From: Rhodobacterales bacterium LSUCC0031
GTDB lineage: Bacteria; Pseudomonadota; Alphaproteobacteria; Rhodobacterales; Rhodobacteraceae
Assembly: GCA_015689735.1 (NCBI GenBank)
Contig: WVSP01000006.1
Span: 20,671-84,670 of the forward strand
DNA length: 64,000 nucleotides
Direction: 5' to 3'
This document shows, piece after piece, positions 35,198 through 44,492 of the stretch. How positions within the stretch are numbered: position 1 is the stretch's first letter; each line of letters opens with the position of its first letter. The translations under genes and the position numbers were made by a program. The notes beneath the pieces are model-generated. The model saw only the letters and a list, made by a program, of their open reading frames with translations, was not told where the DNA came from and searched no databases.

Positions 35198-35859
35198 CAG
35201 CGCTCCGTCAGGTAGGGCATTGCCTTTCGGAAATAATCGAGCCCGGTGACCAATGTAAGGGCAGCAGCACACCACAGCAGGATCAATCCGCCATAAGATG
35301 ACAACATCAAACCGCCGAATTTCCAGTTTAACCCGACATCGTCGCGGATGCGACCATCGAGGATGCCTGAGACGATCTCGGCGTTCATACCCAAGGTTTG
35401 CATCACGAAGTAATGATCGAAAAGGCCCCAAGCGAACAGCATGGTAATGGCCGCCATCTGAACCAATGTCTTCCATTTGGCCAAGGACGTGACCTTGAGC
35501 GAGCCGGCCTGATGACCGAGAAATTCCCGCAGGCCCGACACGAAAACCTCGCGCAGCAAGATCGCGACAACCGGGATCAAGGTCCACGCCGAGATGCCAT
35601 GAATGCCGAGAAGAACGGCCAGCGCGATGACCACCACCGCCTTGTCGGCGATCGGGTCGAGCATGGCGCCAAAGCGGCTGATCTGGTTCCATGCGCGGGC
35701 AAGATAGCCATCGACATAATCGGTGAGCGAGGCGAGGAGGAAGATCACCATCGCGGCCCAATCCGCAAAGGGGCGGGGCAAAATCAAGAAGACCAGCGCA
35801 ACCATGGGCGCTGCAACCATACGGGCAATGGTGAGGATATTTGGCAAGGTCCAACGCAT
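35197..35859 (-). CDS. pgsA: CDP-diacylglycerol--glycerol-3-phosphate 3-phosphatidyltransferase
   Basis: 220 residues with several membrane helices and the complete CDP-alcohol phosphatidyltransferase motif D-G-x2-A-R-x8-G-x3-D-x3-D in DYVDGYLARAWNQISRFGAM then LDPIADK, near 46-72. It makes phosphatidylglycerol phosphate at the inner membrane. A central insertion (about 150-185) is longer than in E. coli. It lies 42 bp after the uvrC stop, and its own stop overlaps the moaD start. Confidence 0.95.
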   Translation of the reverse strand: MRWTLPNILTIARMVAAPMVALVFLILPRPFADWAAMVIFLLASLTDYVDGYLARAWNQISRFGAMLDPIADKAVVVIALAVLLGIHGISAWTLIPVVAILLREVFVSGLREFLGHQAGSLKVTSLAKWKTLVQMAAITMLFAWGLFDHYFVMQTLGMNAEIVSGILDGRIRDDVGLNWKFGGLMLSSYGGLILLWCAAALTLVTGLDYFRKAMPYLTER

Positions 35860-35901
35860 GTGCGATGGGTAGCGCGAATGTCGCTCCGGCGGAAGGGGGC
35901 G

Positions 35902-37770
35902 CTAACCGCGTTCATGGAAATGATCGTAGATCTTTTGCGCCAAAGCCTCGTTCACGCCGTCGACGGCCCTTAGATCGGCGAGATCGGCGCGCGCCACGGC
36001 CTTGGCTGAACCAAAATGAGCCAACAGCGCGCGTTTGCGCGCCGCGCCGACCCCGGCGATATCATCAAGCGGCGTAGCTGACACGGATTTCGCGCGCTTG
36101 GCGCGATGCGCGCCGATGGCGAAGCGATGTGCCTCGTCACGCAGGCGTTGGATGAAATAAAGTACCGGATCGTTGCGCTGAAGCGCGGTTGGGCGCTGGC
36201 CGGGGCGATGGAATTCTTCCTTGCCCTGATCGCGGTCGATCCCCTTGGCAACGCCGATGAAGGGGATATCGTCGATGCCGAGATCATCCATGATCTGTTT
36301 GACCGCCGCGATTTGACCGGCCCCCCCATCGATCAGCAGCAGATCGGGCCACGCCGCGCTTTCGCGGTCGGGATCTTCCTTGAGCAGCCGGTGAAAGCGG
36401 CGTGTCAGCACCTCGCGCATCATGCCGAAGTCATCGCCGGGCGTCAGATCGGTGCCGCGAATGTTGAACTTGCGGTATTGCGATTTCAGAAACCCATCGG
36501 GGCCTGCCACGATCATCGCCCCCACGGCATCGGTGCCTTGGATATGCGAGTTGTCGTAAACCTCGATCCGCTGGGGCGGCGTCTCAAGCGCAAAAGCATC
36601 GGCGAGCCCTTCGAGGAGCTTGGTCTGGGCCTGCCCCTCGGCCATGCGACGGGCGAGGCTTTCGCGGGCATTGCGCAGGGCGCTATCGATCAGCTCGGCC
36701 TTTTCGCCGCGTTGGGGGACCAAGATCTCGACCTTGCGGCCGAGCTTTTGTCCGAGTGCATCAGTCATCAGATCGGCGTTTTCGATCATATGGCTGAGGA
36801 TCAGCTGCGGTGGTGGGTCCTTTTGATCGTAGAATTGGCCCAAGAACGCCTCGAGCACCTCGGGCGGCTCGATATCGGGGCCGATGCGGGGATAATAGTC
36901 CTTGTTGCCCCAGTTCTGGTTGGCACGGATGAAGAAGACCTGCACACAGGCCTGCCCCCCTTCCATGTGGAGCGCGATCACATCGGCCTCGCTCACGCCA
37001 CGGGGGTTGATGCCTTGGGCCGATTGCACGTTGGTCAGCGCACGGATGCGGTCACGCAGGGCAGCGGCGCGCTCAAACTCCATCGCTTCGGCGGCTTGGG
37101 ACATTTGCGCGGCAAGCTGTGCCTGCAACTCGGTTGAGCCACCCTTGAGAAAGCGCATCGCGTCATTGACCGAAGCTGCGTAATCCTCGGCGCTGATCTG
37201 ACCTGTGCAAGGCGCAGAGCAGCGCTTGATCTGGTAGAGCAGGCAAGGGCGCGTGCGGCTTTCAAAACTTGCATCGGTACAGTTGCGCAGCAAGAACACC
37301 TTTTGGAGCTGGTTCAGCGTGCGATTGACGGCACCCGCGCTGGCGAAGGGGCCGAAATAATCACCTTTGGCCGATTTCGCGCCGCGATGCTTCATGATCT
37401 GCGGAAAGGCATGATCGCGGGTGACAAGGATGTTGGGAAAGGATTTATCATCACGCAGCAAGACGTTGTAACGGGGTTTCAGCTGCTTGATCAGATTTTG
37501 TTCCAGCAAAAGCGCCTCGGTCTCGGTGCGCGTGGTCAAAAACATCATCGACGCGGTTTCGCGGATCATCCGCGCAATCCGCGGAGAATGGCCAGTGGGC
37601 TTGGCATAGTTGGATACGCGCTTTTTCAGTGCGCGCGCCTTGCCGACATAGAGCACCCGACTTTGCGCATCGAGCATGCGATAAACACCCGGCGAATTGT
37701 CGAGGGTTCGCAGGTAAGCTTGGATCACCACATGCCCGGTGGCGGGCGCGTTTTCAGTTGTCTGGGACAT
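35902..37770 (-). CDS. uvrC: Excinuclease ABC subunit C
   Basis: 622 residues. The N-terminal GIY-YIG nuclease (about 25-110) has [27 protein letters not shown] and [15 protein letters not shown] Cys-rich linker ([21 protein letters not shown]) follows, then the UVR motif [14 protein letters not shown] near 230. The RNase H-like endonuclease domain (about 380-540) has [15 protein letters not shown] and LLIDGGAGQ. Paired HhH motifs lie at the C-terminus. It makes both incisions in nucleotide excision repair. ATG 37770 is chosen over 37818. Confidence 0.96.
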   Translation of the reverse strand: MSQTTENAPATGHVVIQAYLRTLDNSPGVYRMLDAQSRVLYVGKARALKKRVSNYAKPTGHSPRIARMIRETASMMFLTTRTETEALLLEQNLIKQLKPRYNVLLRDDKSFPNILVTRDHAFPQIMKHRGAKSAKGDYFGPFASAGAVNRTLNQLQKVFLLRNCTDASFESRTRPCLLYQIKRCSAPCTGQISAEDYAASVNDAMRFLKGGSTELQAQLAAQMSQAAEAMEFERAAALRDRIRALTNVQSAQGINPRGVSEADVIALHMEGGQACVQVFFIRANQNWGNKDYYPRIGPDIEPPEVLEAFLGQFYDQKDPPPQLILSHMIENADLMTDALGQKLGRKVEILVPQRGEKAELIDSALRNARESLARRMAEGQAQTKLLEGLADAFALETPPQRIEVYDNSHIQGTDAVGAMIVAGPDGFLKSQYRKFNIRGTDLTPGDDFGMMREVLTRRFHRLLKEDPDRESAAWPDLLLIDGGAGQIAAVKQIMDDLGIDDIPFIGVAKGIDRDQGKEEFHRPGQRPTALQRNDPVLYFIQRLRDEAHRFAIGAHRAKRAKSVSATPLDDIAGVGAARKRALLAHFGSAKAVARADLADLRAVDGVNEALAQKIYDHFHERG

Positions 37771-37819
37771 GGTCACAGGTGCCTTCGCGATTCCCTTGAT
37801 GGCTGCAACGGATAGCAAG

Positions 37820-38073
37820 GGGGATCAAGGGGTGAGCTTTCCACCATAGCTGTGGATAAGACTGCGGAGAAAACCAGAGGGAGCTAAAATTTTCCTTGGT
37901 TTTTCAGGTGTTCTACGATTTGCACAAAAATTAGGCTTATATTTAAGTGTTTGTTTTTAGGATATTTATTTTTCTGTGAGCAGTGGATTTAGGTAACTGT
38001 CACCCAAGTTTAACAAAAGCTTCACATTGCCGAAGGCGGTGGAAAACTCTCCATCCCGTATCGAAAGTTCGGG
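37820..38073. other. AT-rich intergenic region with a consensus DnaA box
   Basis: This gene-free stretch lies between the uvrC start and the convergent-side end of the SDR gene. TGTGGATAA at 37851-37859 is a perfect DnaA box (TTATCCACA on the minus strand). About 100 bp of strikingly AT-rich sequence follows (37885-37990), unlike anything else in the window except 62.6 kb. A weaker TTTTCCACC-like box (minus strand) lies at about 38038-38046. No ORF or clear RNA gene is seen. It may hold the uvrC promoter, a DnaA-binding site or a small RNA. Confidence 0.5.
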
Positions 38074-38850
38074 CTATTCAACACCGATGACGTCGGGAGT
38101 TTCCCACGCAAGATGCTGACCGCCATCAACGCATATCAATTGCCCCGTGACGGCGCGCGCTGTCAGGAAATACCGCAGCGCCTCGCAGATGCCGTGTTCA
38201 TCCGCGCCGCGCTTGAGAATGGTGGCGGCCCGTTGGCGCGCAAAATGTGCCTCGGATTGTCGCGCTCCCTTGAGGGTTGGGCCGGGGCCGATCGCATTGA
38301 CGCGGACACGCGGGGCCAAGGCTTGCGCCGCGGTACGTGTCAGCGCCCAAAGCCCCATCTTCGCGATGGTGTAGGACATGAATTCCGGCGTGAGCTTATG
38401 CACCCGTTGGTCGATCATGTTAATGACCAGCCCTTGCGCCACTAGCTCGCCATGCGCGTCAGGGATCGGGTCTGGAATTTGCGCACTCAGCGCTTGCGTC
38501 AGGACGAACGGCGCACGCAGGTTCGATTCAAGATGCCGGTCCCAGCTTTTGCGGGTGGCGCTGGACAGATTGTCATATTCAAAGATCGAGGCATTGTTGA
38601 TCAAGACGGTGATCGGCGTGCCGAGGGCTGCGGCGGCGCGCGGCAAAAGGGCCTGCATGTCATCTTCGACGGTCAGATCGGCTTGCAGCGTCACGGCGCG
38701 CACGCCCAAGCTGCGCACCTCGTTGGCTGTTTGCTCGGCCGCGGCGGCGCTGCCGGCATAATGGATCGCGACATCATGGCCGGCGTGGGCCAATTCCAAC
38801 GCCATCGCCCGGCCAAGCCGCAGCGCCGCGCCTGTCACCAATGCTGTCAT
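38074..38850 (-). CDS. Short-chain dehydrogenase, pteridine reductase (FolM/PTR1)-like
   Basis: 258 residues. The cofactor motif is TGAALRLGRAMA near 6-17. The Arg in place of the usual Gly-Ile-Gly pattern is typical of pteridine-reductase-like SDRs. INNASIFEYDNL near 84-95, the active site with YTIAK near 158-162 and VNAIGPGPTLKG near 189-200 follow. It probably reduces dihydrobiopterin- or dihydrofolate-like pterins with NADPH; this is family inference. It is 10 bp downstream of the Ca2+/Na+ exchanger gene on the same strand. Confidence 0.8.
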   Translation of the reverse strand: MTALVTGAALRLGRAMALELAHAGHDVAIHYAGSAAAAEQTANEVRSLGVRAVTLQADLTVEDDMQALLPRAAAALGTPITVLINNASIFEYDNLSSATRKSWDRHLESNLRAPFVLTQALSAQIPDPIPDAHGELVAQGLVINMIDQRVHKLTPEFMSYTIAKMGLWALTRTAAQALAPRVRVNAIGPGPTLKGARQSEAHFARQRAATILKRGADEHGICEALRYFLTARAVTGQLICVDGGQHLAWETPDVIGVE

Positions 38851-38860
38851 CCAATCTGCC

Positions 38861-39823
38861 TCATGCGAAAATGCTTACCAGGTAGGCGACATAGAGCCCG
38901 GTGAAGGCGGCGCCAACAAGACGCCCCATGGGCCAGCGCAAAAACACGAAGGGTGCCAGCAATAGCGTCGCGGCAAGCATGACCCAAAGGTCAAGTTGCA
39001 AGATGACCGGGTCAACTGGGATTGGTCCGACCAGTGAGGCAATCCCGATGATCCCGAGCAGGTTGAACATGTTCGAGCCAATGACATTGCCAATGGCGAC
39101 ATCGGCATGCCGGCGCAGCGCAGCCATCACGGTGGTCGCAAGCTCCGGCAGCGAGGTGCCGATCGCAACCAAGGTCAGACCGATCACGGTTTCGCTGATG
39201 CCTACGTCGCGCGCAATCGCAACTGCGCCATCGACAAACAGATCGGCCCCCAAGGGCAATCCCACCAGACCCAAGGCAAGGTAGAGCATGATCCGCCATG
39301 TCGGCATGTCGGGATCGGCCTCTTCCAAGGCCTCGCTGTCGTCTTGCGCTGCAAGCGCATCGGCGGTGGCCCTGCGGTGGGATTGTGCGCTGCGCGCTGC
39401 ATCCGCCAAGATCAGGGCAAGCCCCGTCAAGAGGATCAACCCATGCCACCAGATATACGGCCCAGAAAAGCCCAACCCGATGAATAAAAGCGTACCGATG
39501 AACATGAAAACATAGCTGCGGCGCGTATCGCTACCGACGCCGAGGCCAAAGATCAGCGCAGGCACACCGAGGATCAGCAAGATATTGGCCGTATTCGATC
39601 CAACGACATTGCCCAAGGCCAGTCCCGGCACATCGTCAAGCACCGCTTTGACCGAGATCAGCAGCTCGGGGGCCGAGGTGCCGAAAGCGACGACCGTTAG
39701 GCCGACGATCAAGGCGGGAATGCCAAGGCGTAGGCTGAGATTGACCGCCCCCTTGACCAGCGCATCGCCCGCAAGCAGCAAGATGATCAGGCCAAAGCAG
39801 GCATAGAGACTGTCGAAGAACAC
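38861..39823 (-). CDS. Calcium/sodium antiporter (CaCA family, YrbG-like)
   Basis: 320 residues, ten predicted helices in two inverted halves. Each half carries the ion-binding alpha repeat: GLTVVAFGTSAPELLIS with GNVVGSNTANILLILG in the first, and GLTLVAIGTSLPELATT with GNVIGSNMFNLLGIIG in the second. It exchanges Ca2+ for Na+ or H+ across the inner membrane. No ATG fits the start; GTG 39823 (VFFDSLYACFG) has AAGG at good spacing. The polar stretch further upstream is probably not translated. Confidence 0.9.
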   Translation of the reverse strand: MFFDSLYACFGLIILLLAGDALVKGAVNLSLRLGIPALIVGLTVVAFGTSAPELLISVKAVLDDVPGLALGNVVGSNTANILLILGVPALIFGLGVGSDTRRSYVFMFIGTLLFIGLGFSGPYIWWHGLILLTGLALILADAARSAQSHRRATADALAAQDDSEALEEADPDMPTWRIMLYLALGLVGLPLGADLFVDGAVAIARDVGISETVIGLTLVAIGTSLPELATTVMAALRRHADVAIGNVIGSNMFNLLGIIGIASLVGPIPVDPVILQLDLWVMLAATLLLAPFVFLRWPMGRLVGAAFTGLYVAYLVSIFA

Positions 39824-39827
39824 GTGA

Positions 39828-40019
39828 TCAACCTTTGTGGTTGCTGCAATGGCGGCAAGCGCCACCGCGCAAGTTGTAGCGCCCGCAATCCGGGCAAAGG
39901 CGGGGTTTGGGCAAATGCCCCTTACTCCCGTCCTTGCGCCCAATACCAGGCAGGCGCAAGCGGCCGAACATGGCGAGCACCACCATAAAGATCAAAAACA
40001 GGCTGACGATCTTGAGCAT
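39828..40019 (-). CDS. Small membrane protein with C-terminal zinc ribbon
   Basis: 63 residues. An N-terminal hydrophobic helix (MLKIVSLFLIFMVVLAMFG) is followed by a basic linker and a compact CPDCGRY...CRHC zinc-ribbon-like end. The start ATG shares a base with the S49 peptidase stop (TGATG), so translation is coupled to it. I recall proteins of this type next to SohB/SppA genes in related bacteria. Role unknown; a membrane-bound metal or nucleic-acid-binding mini-protein. Confidence 0.72.
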   Translation of the reverse strand: MLKIVSLFLIFMVVLAMFGRLRLPGIGRKDGSKGHLPKPRLCPDCGRYNLRGGACRHCSNHKG

Positions 40020-40822
40020 CAGTTCAGACCAAACCGCGCCCAATGGCTGCGGTCTTCGACGCCGGCCAGAACTTCGGCGCCAAGGCTCGCGCCGAAACGC
40101 TGGAACAAGCCACGCTTTGGCCCGTAGTGGCGCAGACGCATCTTGTCGCCGTAAAGCGCGGTGAGCTTGGGCATCATATGGGCGAGGCCATCGGCAAGGC
40201 CAAGTTCAACCGCGCGCGCGCCCGCCCAGAAGCGGCCGGTGAACAGCTCTTCCGCAGCATTGAGGCGGTCCCCGCGGCGCGCCCTGACATGGGCGATGAA
40301 GGCGTCGTGGATCTGATCCTGGATCGCCCGCAGGCGGGCCACATCGTCAGGGTTTTCGGGTTTGAATGGATCGAGCAGCGATTTGTCACGCCCGGCGGTG
40401 TGAAGGCGGCGTTCGACACCGATCCGCGCGATGGCATCAGAAAAGCCAAAGCCCGCCGAGATCACCCCGATCGAACCAAGGATCGAGCTTGCATCAACCC
40501 AGATATCGTCGGCGGCGCATGCCAACCAGTAGCCGCCCGAAGCGGCGACATCCTCGACGAAGGCGTGAACGGGGATTTGTTTCTCATCAGCCAGACGGCG
40601 GATGCGCGCCGCGATCAACGCGGATTGCGCCGGGCTGCCACCGGGGGAATTCAGCACCAATGCGACGGCGGCGGGTTTGCCCTTGGTAAAGGCGCGTTCG
40701 ATGGCCGGGGCAAGGGTGTGATCGCTCAACCCCGCACCCCTTGCAGAGGCCGTGATCACGCCCGACAGGCGGATCACCGAGACCACGGGGTTTTTGGCAA
40801 GGAACGGGATGAAACGTTTCAT
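40019..40822 (-). CDS. S49 family serine peptidase (SppA/SohB-like)
   Basis: 267 residues. VVSVIRLSGVI is near 14-24, VALVLNSPGGSPAQSALI near 55-72, the nucleophile Ser in VEDVAASGGYWLACAAD near 98-114, and SSILGSIGVISAGFG near 120. A Lys follows in TAGRDKSLLDPF, the position of the general base in SppA. It is short like the soluble S49 half-enzymes. It degrades signal-peptide remnants or membrane proteins. ATG 40822 fits; the upstream extension is repeat-rich and unlikely. Confidence 0.9.
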   Translation of the reverse strand: MKRFIPFLAKNPVVSVIRLSGVITASARGAGLSDHTLAPAIERAFTKGKPAAVALVLNSPGGSPAQSALIAARIRRLADEKQIPVHAFVEDVAASGGYWLACAADDIWVDASSILGSIGVISAGFGFSDAIARIGVERRLHTAGRDKSLLDPFKPENPDDVARLRAIQDQIHDAFIAHVRARRGDRLNAAEELFTGRFWAGARAVELGLADGLAHMMPKLTALYGDKMRLRHYGPKRGLFQRFGASLGAEVLAGVEDRSHWARFGLN

Positions 40823-40925
40823 GTGATGCGATGTAGAGTGTGGCTTGCGGCGGAACAAGACAGCGATTGTGGAATGATGGCGATGTGCTTTGTGCGCATC
40901 GGCGGTGAACGAGAGAGCGATTGGC

Positions 40926-40994
40926 AAGGGGGGCGCTGCCCCCATCATGCGGGCTGCGCCCGCCCCCCCGGATTATTTGGAAAGCAAAGATGGG
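40926..40994 (-). terminator. Dispersed GC-rich element, copy C
   Basis: On the minus strand, just after the acyl-CoA synthetase stop, CATCTTTGCTTTCCAAATAA is followed by TCCGGGGGGGCGGGC. Two hairpins come next (GCGGGCGCAGCCCGC and GGGGGCAGCGCCCCC). Same family as copies A (2234) and B (34401). The remaining part of the 180-bp gap before the S49 gene shows nothing recognisable. Confidence 0.6.
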
Positions 40995-41003
40995 GCGATG
41001 TGA

Positions 41004-42521
41004 TCAATCGGCCGTGTCTTGCAAGCGCTTGCGCAGCGCGGTTTTGAGAACCTTGCCATAGTGATTGCGGGGGAGGTCGGCGATCTGGATATAGGCTTTG
41101 GGCCTTTTGAAGCGGGCGAGGTTGGCAAGGACATGCGCATCGAGTGTCGCGCGGTCAGGTGCCATACCAGGGGCAGGCACGATAAAGGCCACCACCTCTT
41201 CGCCCCAGTGGGCCGATGGGCGGCCTACCACGGCCACGGCATGCACCGATGGATGAGTGAGCAAGACCTCTTCGATCTCGCGAGGGTAGATGTTCGTGCC
41301 ACCCGAAATGATCACATCCTTGGAGCGATCGACCAAGGTGAGGTAGCCATCGGCATCAAGATGCCCGAGATCGCCGGTTTTCAGCCAGCCATCATGCAGG
41401 GTTGCGGCAGTTGCAGTTGGATTGTTCCAGTATCCTGGCATCACGGGGGTGCCACGCACCAGGATTTCGCCGGTTTCACCCGGGGGCAAGGGCTGACCTG
41501 TCGCATCGACGATGGCAAGCGTCACGGCGCTTTGAGCCCGCCCGACCGAGGCGAGGCGTTCGCGCCAGCGCGGGTGGCTCCGGTCGGCGATGTCGGCGCG
41601 CGACAGGGCTGTGATCGCCATCGGGCATTCGCCTTGGCCGTAGATCTGTACAAAGCGGGGACCGAACCAAGCGACCGCCTCTTCGATGTCGGCGCGATAC
41701 ATCGGGCCGCCGCCATAGACGATGGTCTTGATCCCCTCGCCACGCGCGCCGCGCGCCTTGGCGGCATCGGTCAGACGGCGCAGCATGGTGGGTGCCATGA
41801 ACATGGAGGTCGGGCCATGCGCCTGTGAGAGGGTCAGGATGTCCTCGGGGTCGAACCCGCCCGAGCGCGGCACGATATGGCGTGCGCCCATACGCACATG
41901 GATCGCGGCGTAGAGCCCTGCGCCATGGCTCATCGGGGCGGCATAAAGGGCCGCGTCATCGGGGCTGACCGGGTCGACATCGACCGGGTAGCACAGCGAG
42001 GTCGCAGCAAGCATGCCATGGGTGATCTGCACCCCCTTGGGCCGCCCTGTCGTGCCGGAGGTATAAAAGAGCCAAGCCAGATCATCAGGCGCACAGAGCG
42101 CAACAGCTGCGCCGCGACCGTTGGTCAGCGCGGCAACATCGGCCCCCTCAAGCGCGGTGATCGGCTGGGAAGTATGTGCAGATAGATCGGCGATCAGCCC
42201 TCGGCCCGCAAAGACATGGCAGGCACCACTATCATTGAGAATATAGGCGATTTCCTTGACATGCAGCTTGGCATTGATCGGCACGACGACACCACCGGCA
42301 ATCCAGACCCCGAACATGACGACAAGGTAATCGGGAGAATTGCTTGCGCAGAGCGCCACGCGGTCGCCCTTGGCCAGACCACGATCATGCAGGGTTTGGG
42401 CGAGGGCCGCGGCGCGGGCAAAAAACCCCGCATAGTCGGCCACAAGGTCGTCGCCGCGCATCAAGGCGGGTCGATGCCCGGCGACATGGGCGGTGCGTTC
42501 AAGCCAAACTGCGATATTCAT
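41004..42521 (-). CDS. AMP-binding acyl-CoA synthetase
   Basis: 505 residues of the ANL superfamily. The P-loop is LFYTSGTTGRPKGVQ near 156-170. VQIYGQGECPMAIT, GWLKTGDLGHLDADGYLTLV and the hinge DRSKDVIISGGTNIYPREIE near 400-419 follow. The catalytic Lys lies in YGKVLKTALRKRL close to the C-terminus. It activates a carboxylic acid to the acyl-CoA; the substrate is not predictable, though short/medium-chain or aromatic acids are typical for this length. ATG 42521 follows AAGAGG. It is divergent from the ribokinase-like gene. Confidence 0.92.
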   Translation of the reverse strand: MNIAVWLERTAHVAGHRPALMRGDDLVADYAGFFARAAALAQTLHDRGLAKGDRVALCASNSPDYLVVMFGVWIAGGVVVPINAKLHVKEIAYILNDSGACHVFAGRGLIADLSAHTSQPITALEGADVAALTNGRGAAVALCAPDDLAWLFYTSGTTGRPKGVQITHGMLAATSLCYPVDVDPVSPDDAALYAAPMSHGAGLYAAIHVRMGARHIVPRSGGFDPEDILTLSQAHGPTSMFMAPTMLRRLTDAAKARGARGEGIKTIVYGGGPMYRADIEEAVAWFGPRFVQIYGQGECPMAITALSRADIADRSHPRWRERLASVGRAQSAVTLAIVDATGQPLPPGETGEILVRGTPVMPGYWNNPTATAATLHDGWLKTGDLGHLDADGYLTLVDRSKDVIISGGTNIYPREIEEVLLTHPSVHAVAVVGRPSAHWGEEVVAFIVPAPGMAPDRATLDAHVLANLARFKRPKAYIQIADLPRNHYGKVLKTALRKRLQDTAD

Positions 42522-42619
42522 GAGAACCTCTTGCGGTCGAGCGGCAGGGCCATCTTCCGCGTCTGGCGCGCGCAGACAAGGGCGGCTAGGGTCAAACCGG
42601 GCCACGCAGGAGAGAAGCC

Positions 42620-43543
42620 TTGCCGCATGATATCGTGATCTTGGGTGTTTTCGTAGCTGACGCTGCCTTTCGCAGTGATCGGCTTCCCGCCTTGGGCGAG
42701 ACCAAGATCGCCACGGGCTTTACGCTCGGGCCGGGGGGTAAGGGGTCGAACCAAGCGGTTGCGGCCGCAAAGGCCGGAGGGAATGTGGGCTTTATCACCC
42801 GGATCGGCCGCGATACCTTTGGGCAGATGGGACAAGATGTCTGGGCCGCCGCAGGGGTTCACGCCTTGGTCATGCTTGACCCCGATCTGCCCACCGGAGC
42901 CGCGGGAATTTTTGTCGAGGACAACAGCGGGCTTAACGCGATCTTGATCAGCCCGGGTGCCGCCGGGGCGATCACGCAAGCCGACCTGACCCCCCATGCC
43001 GCGATCATTACAGGTGCCAAGGTGGCGGTTACGCAGTTGGAACAGCCGATCGCGGTTGCCCATGCCTTTTTGCGCATGGCGCGGGCGGGCGGTGCGATCA
43101 CGATCCTGAACCCCGCCCCCGCTGCCGCCCTGCCCGCCGAGATGCTCGCACTGTGCGACTACGTCACCCCCAACGAGAAGGAGGCCGAGGCGCTGACCGG
43201 GATCGCGGTGACCGATGTGGCAAGTGCCACCGCGGCGGCCGAGGCGCTATTGGCCATGGGCGTAGGCAAGGCCGCGATTATCACGCTTGGGGCCAATGGC
43301 GCGCTCCTGCGCGATCGGGCGGGCGCGCGGCACATACCGCCCATGCAGGCTGGGCCGGTCGTCGATACGACAGGGGCGGGTGATGCGTTCAACGGCGGTT
43401 TTGCCTGCGCGCTGGCACAGGGGATGGAGGTGAGGGCAGCGCTCGATTTCGCGACCGCTGTGGCGGCCATCTCGGTTACGCGGCAAGGGACGGCCGCTTC
43501 CATGCCCACGCAGGCCGAGGTGCTTGCCCTTTTGCAGCGCTAA
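42620..43543 (+). CDS. rbsK: Ribokinase (PfkB family)
   Basis: 307 residues. LGPGGKGSNQAVAAAKAGG is near 35-53, TRIGRDTFG near 59, NPAPAAALP near 155, and the catalytic DTTGAGDAFNGGFACAL near 250, where the Asp is the base. These match bacterial ribokinases, which phosphorylate ribose or deoxyribose at O5. Related PfkB specificities cannot be excluded. The start is TTG 42620 with AGGAGAG upstream; no ATG fits. It is the only plus-strand gene in this stretch, and its stop overlaps the convergent glycosyltransferase stop. Confidence 0.88.
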   Translation: MPHDIVILGVFVADAAFRSDRLPALGETKIATGFTLGPGGKGSNQAVAAAKAGGNVGFITRIGRDTFGQMGQDVWAAAGVHALVMLDPDLPTGAAGIFVEDNSGLNAILISPGAAGAITQADLTPHAAIITGAKVAVTQLEQPIAVAHAFLRMARAGGAITILNPAPAAALPAEMLALCDYVTPNEKEAEALTGIAVTDVASATAAAEALLAMGVGKAAIITLGANGALLRDRAGARHIPPMQAGPVVDTTGAGDAFNGGFACALAQGMEVRAALDFATAVAAISVTRQGTAASMPTQAEVLALLQR

Positions 43544-44427
43544 TCGAGCAGTGCCGCCTCCTCAAGCACTGCGCGGGCGGCGGGGTGATGCGGCTTTGGC
43601 AAGGCATCGAAGAATTGCCCGCGGATCGCGGGCCATTGCGGGGCAGCTGCAAGAAACCGAAAGCGATGGTAGTGCAAGATATGTGCATCAGGGGTGCGCG
43701 CGATGTCGCTGCCGCGATAGGATAGCGCGTAGTTCCAGCTTTCGTCCAGCACATGGGCCGTGTAGCCGAACCGGGCCATGGCAAGCGGTAGGGTGATCTG
43801 GTCAAGCCAAGGGCGCTTGTTTGCGATCTTGCAGCCATGGTCGAAATCAAACGCGGTCTGAAGCCAATGCTCGGCAAAGCGCTTGCCATCGGGGCCGGGG
43901 CTTTCTGACATGGCGACGAGACCAGCGTTGAAATAAGGCAGATGCTCTGGCCGGTCGCCACGCAACAGGCGCACACGGGCCTTGGGAAGCGGCAGATCGA
44001 AATGGGCATAGGCGCGTTCCCAACGATCATCCGGCCCCCAGGTGGCGCGCCCCTCGGGGGCGGCAGCGACATGATCATCGGGGAGCGCAGCGAGCGTGGT
44101 CAGATCGCGTAGGCAGACCATGTCGGTATCGAGAAAGATCGACCGGCCCGCCCCGCGCAGATCGGTGGCGGCGACGATCTTGTTACCATGCGGATAGGGC
44201 TTGGCCCATTTGGGCGGCGCAGGCAGCGCGCGCAATTGGACCCCGGCGGTATCAAAAATCGCGCGTGTGACTGGGCCGATCTGGGGCAGCCACTCGGCGC
44301 TGGCATAGGCATAAAGCTGCACATCGCTGCGTCCAGCATGGGCATGGGCAAGGCTTGCAGCCAAGAGCCATGATTGGATTTCCAGCCGCGGCCCATCAGC
44401 AACAAAGAAGATATGCGTATCGACCAT
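43540..44427 (-). CDS. Glycosyltransferase-like protein (GT-A fold, DxD)
   Basis: 295 residues. An N-terminal nucleotide-binding half has GNKIVAATDLRGAGRSIFLD and the DTD metal motif at 100-102. Conserved YFNAGLVAMSES near 165 and the C-terminal HILHYHRFRFL with a late His resemble GT8-like transferases. Donor and acceptor are unknown. It is 65 bp downstream of the Dabb gene on the same strand, so it may be the last gene of operon A or separately promoted. Confidence 0.7.
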   Translation of the reverse strand: MVDTHIFFVADGPRLEIQSWLLAASLAHAHAGRSDVQLYAYASAEWLPQIGPVTRAIFDTAGVQLRALPAPPKWAKPYPHGNKIVAATDLRGAGRSIFLDTDMVCLRDLTTLAALPDDHVAAAPEGRATWGPDDRWERAYAHFDLPLPKARVRLLRGDRPEHLPYFNAGLVAMSESPGPDGKRFAEHWLQTAFDFDHGCKIANKRPWLDQITLPLAMARFGYTAHVLDESWNYALSYRGSDIARTPDAHILHYHRFRFLAAAPQWPAIRGQFFDALPKPHHPAARAVLEEAALLD

Positions 44428-44492
44428 GACCCATCTCTCTCTTTCGCGCAAAACTTGCACGAAAGATGCATAAATGGCGGATGGTGGCCAGA

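Noticed and set aside
34946..35854. 302-residue protein reading through moaD into pgsA
   Set aside because: Only the last 83 residues are protein-like (MoaD with terminal Gly-Gly); the rest is out-of-frame pgsA.
37820..37990. tRNA or rRNA gene in the AT-rich gap
   Set aside because: No cloverleaf, TTCGANNC arm or rRNA-like sequence is visible.
37820..38073. Chromosomal replication origin
   Set aside because: Only one perfect DnaA box, no dnaA, parAB or gidA nearby, and the orientation of genes on the right opposes it. Kept only as a DnaA-box finding.
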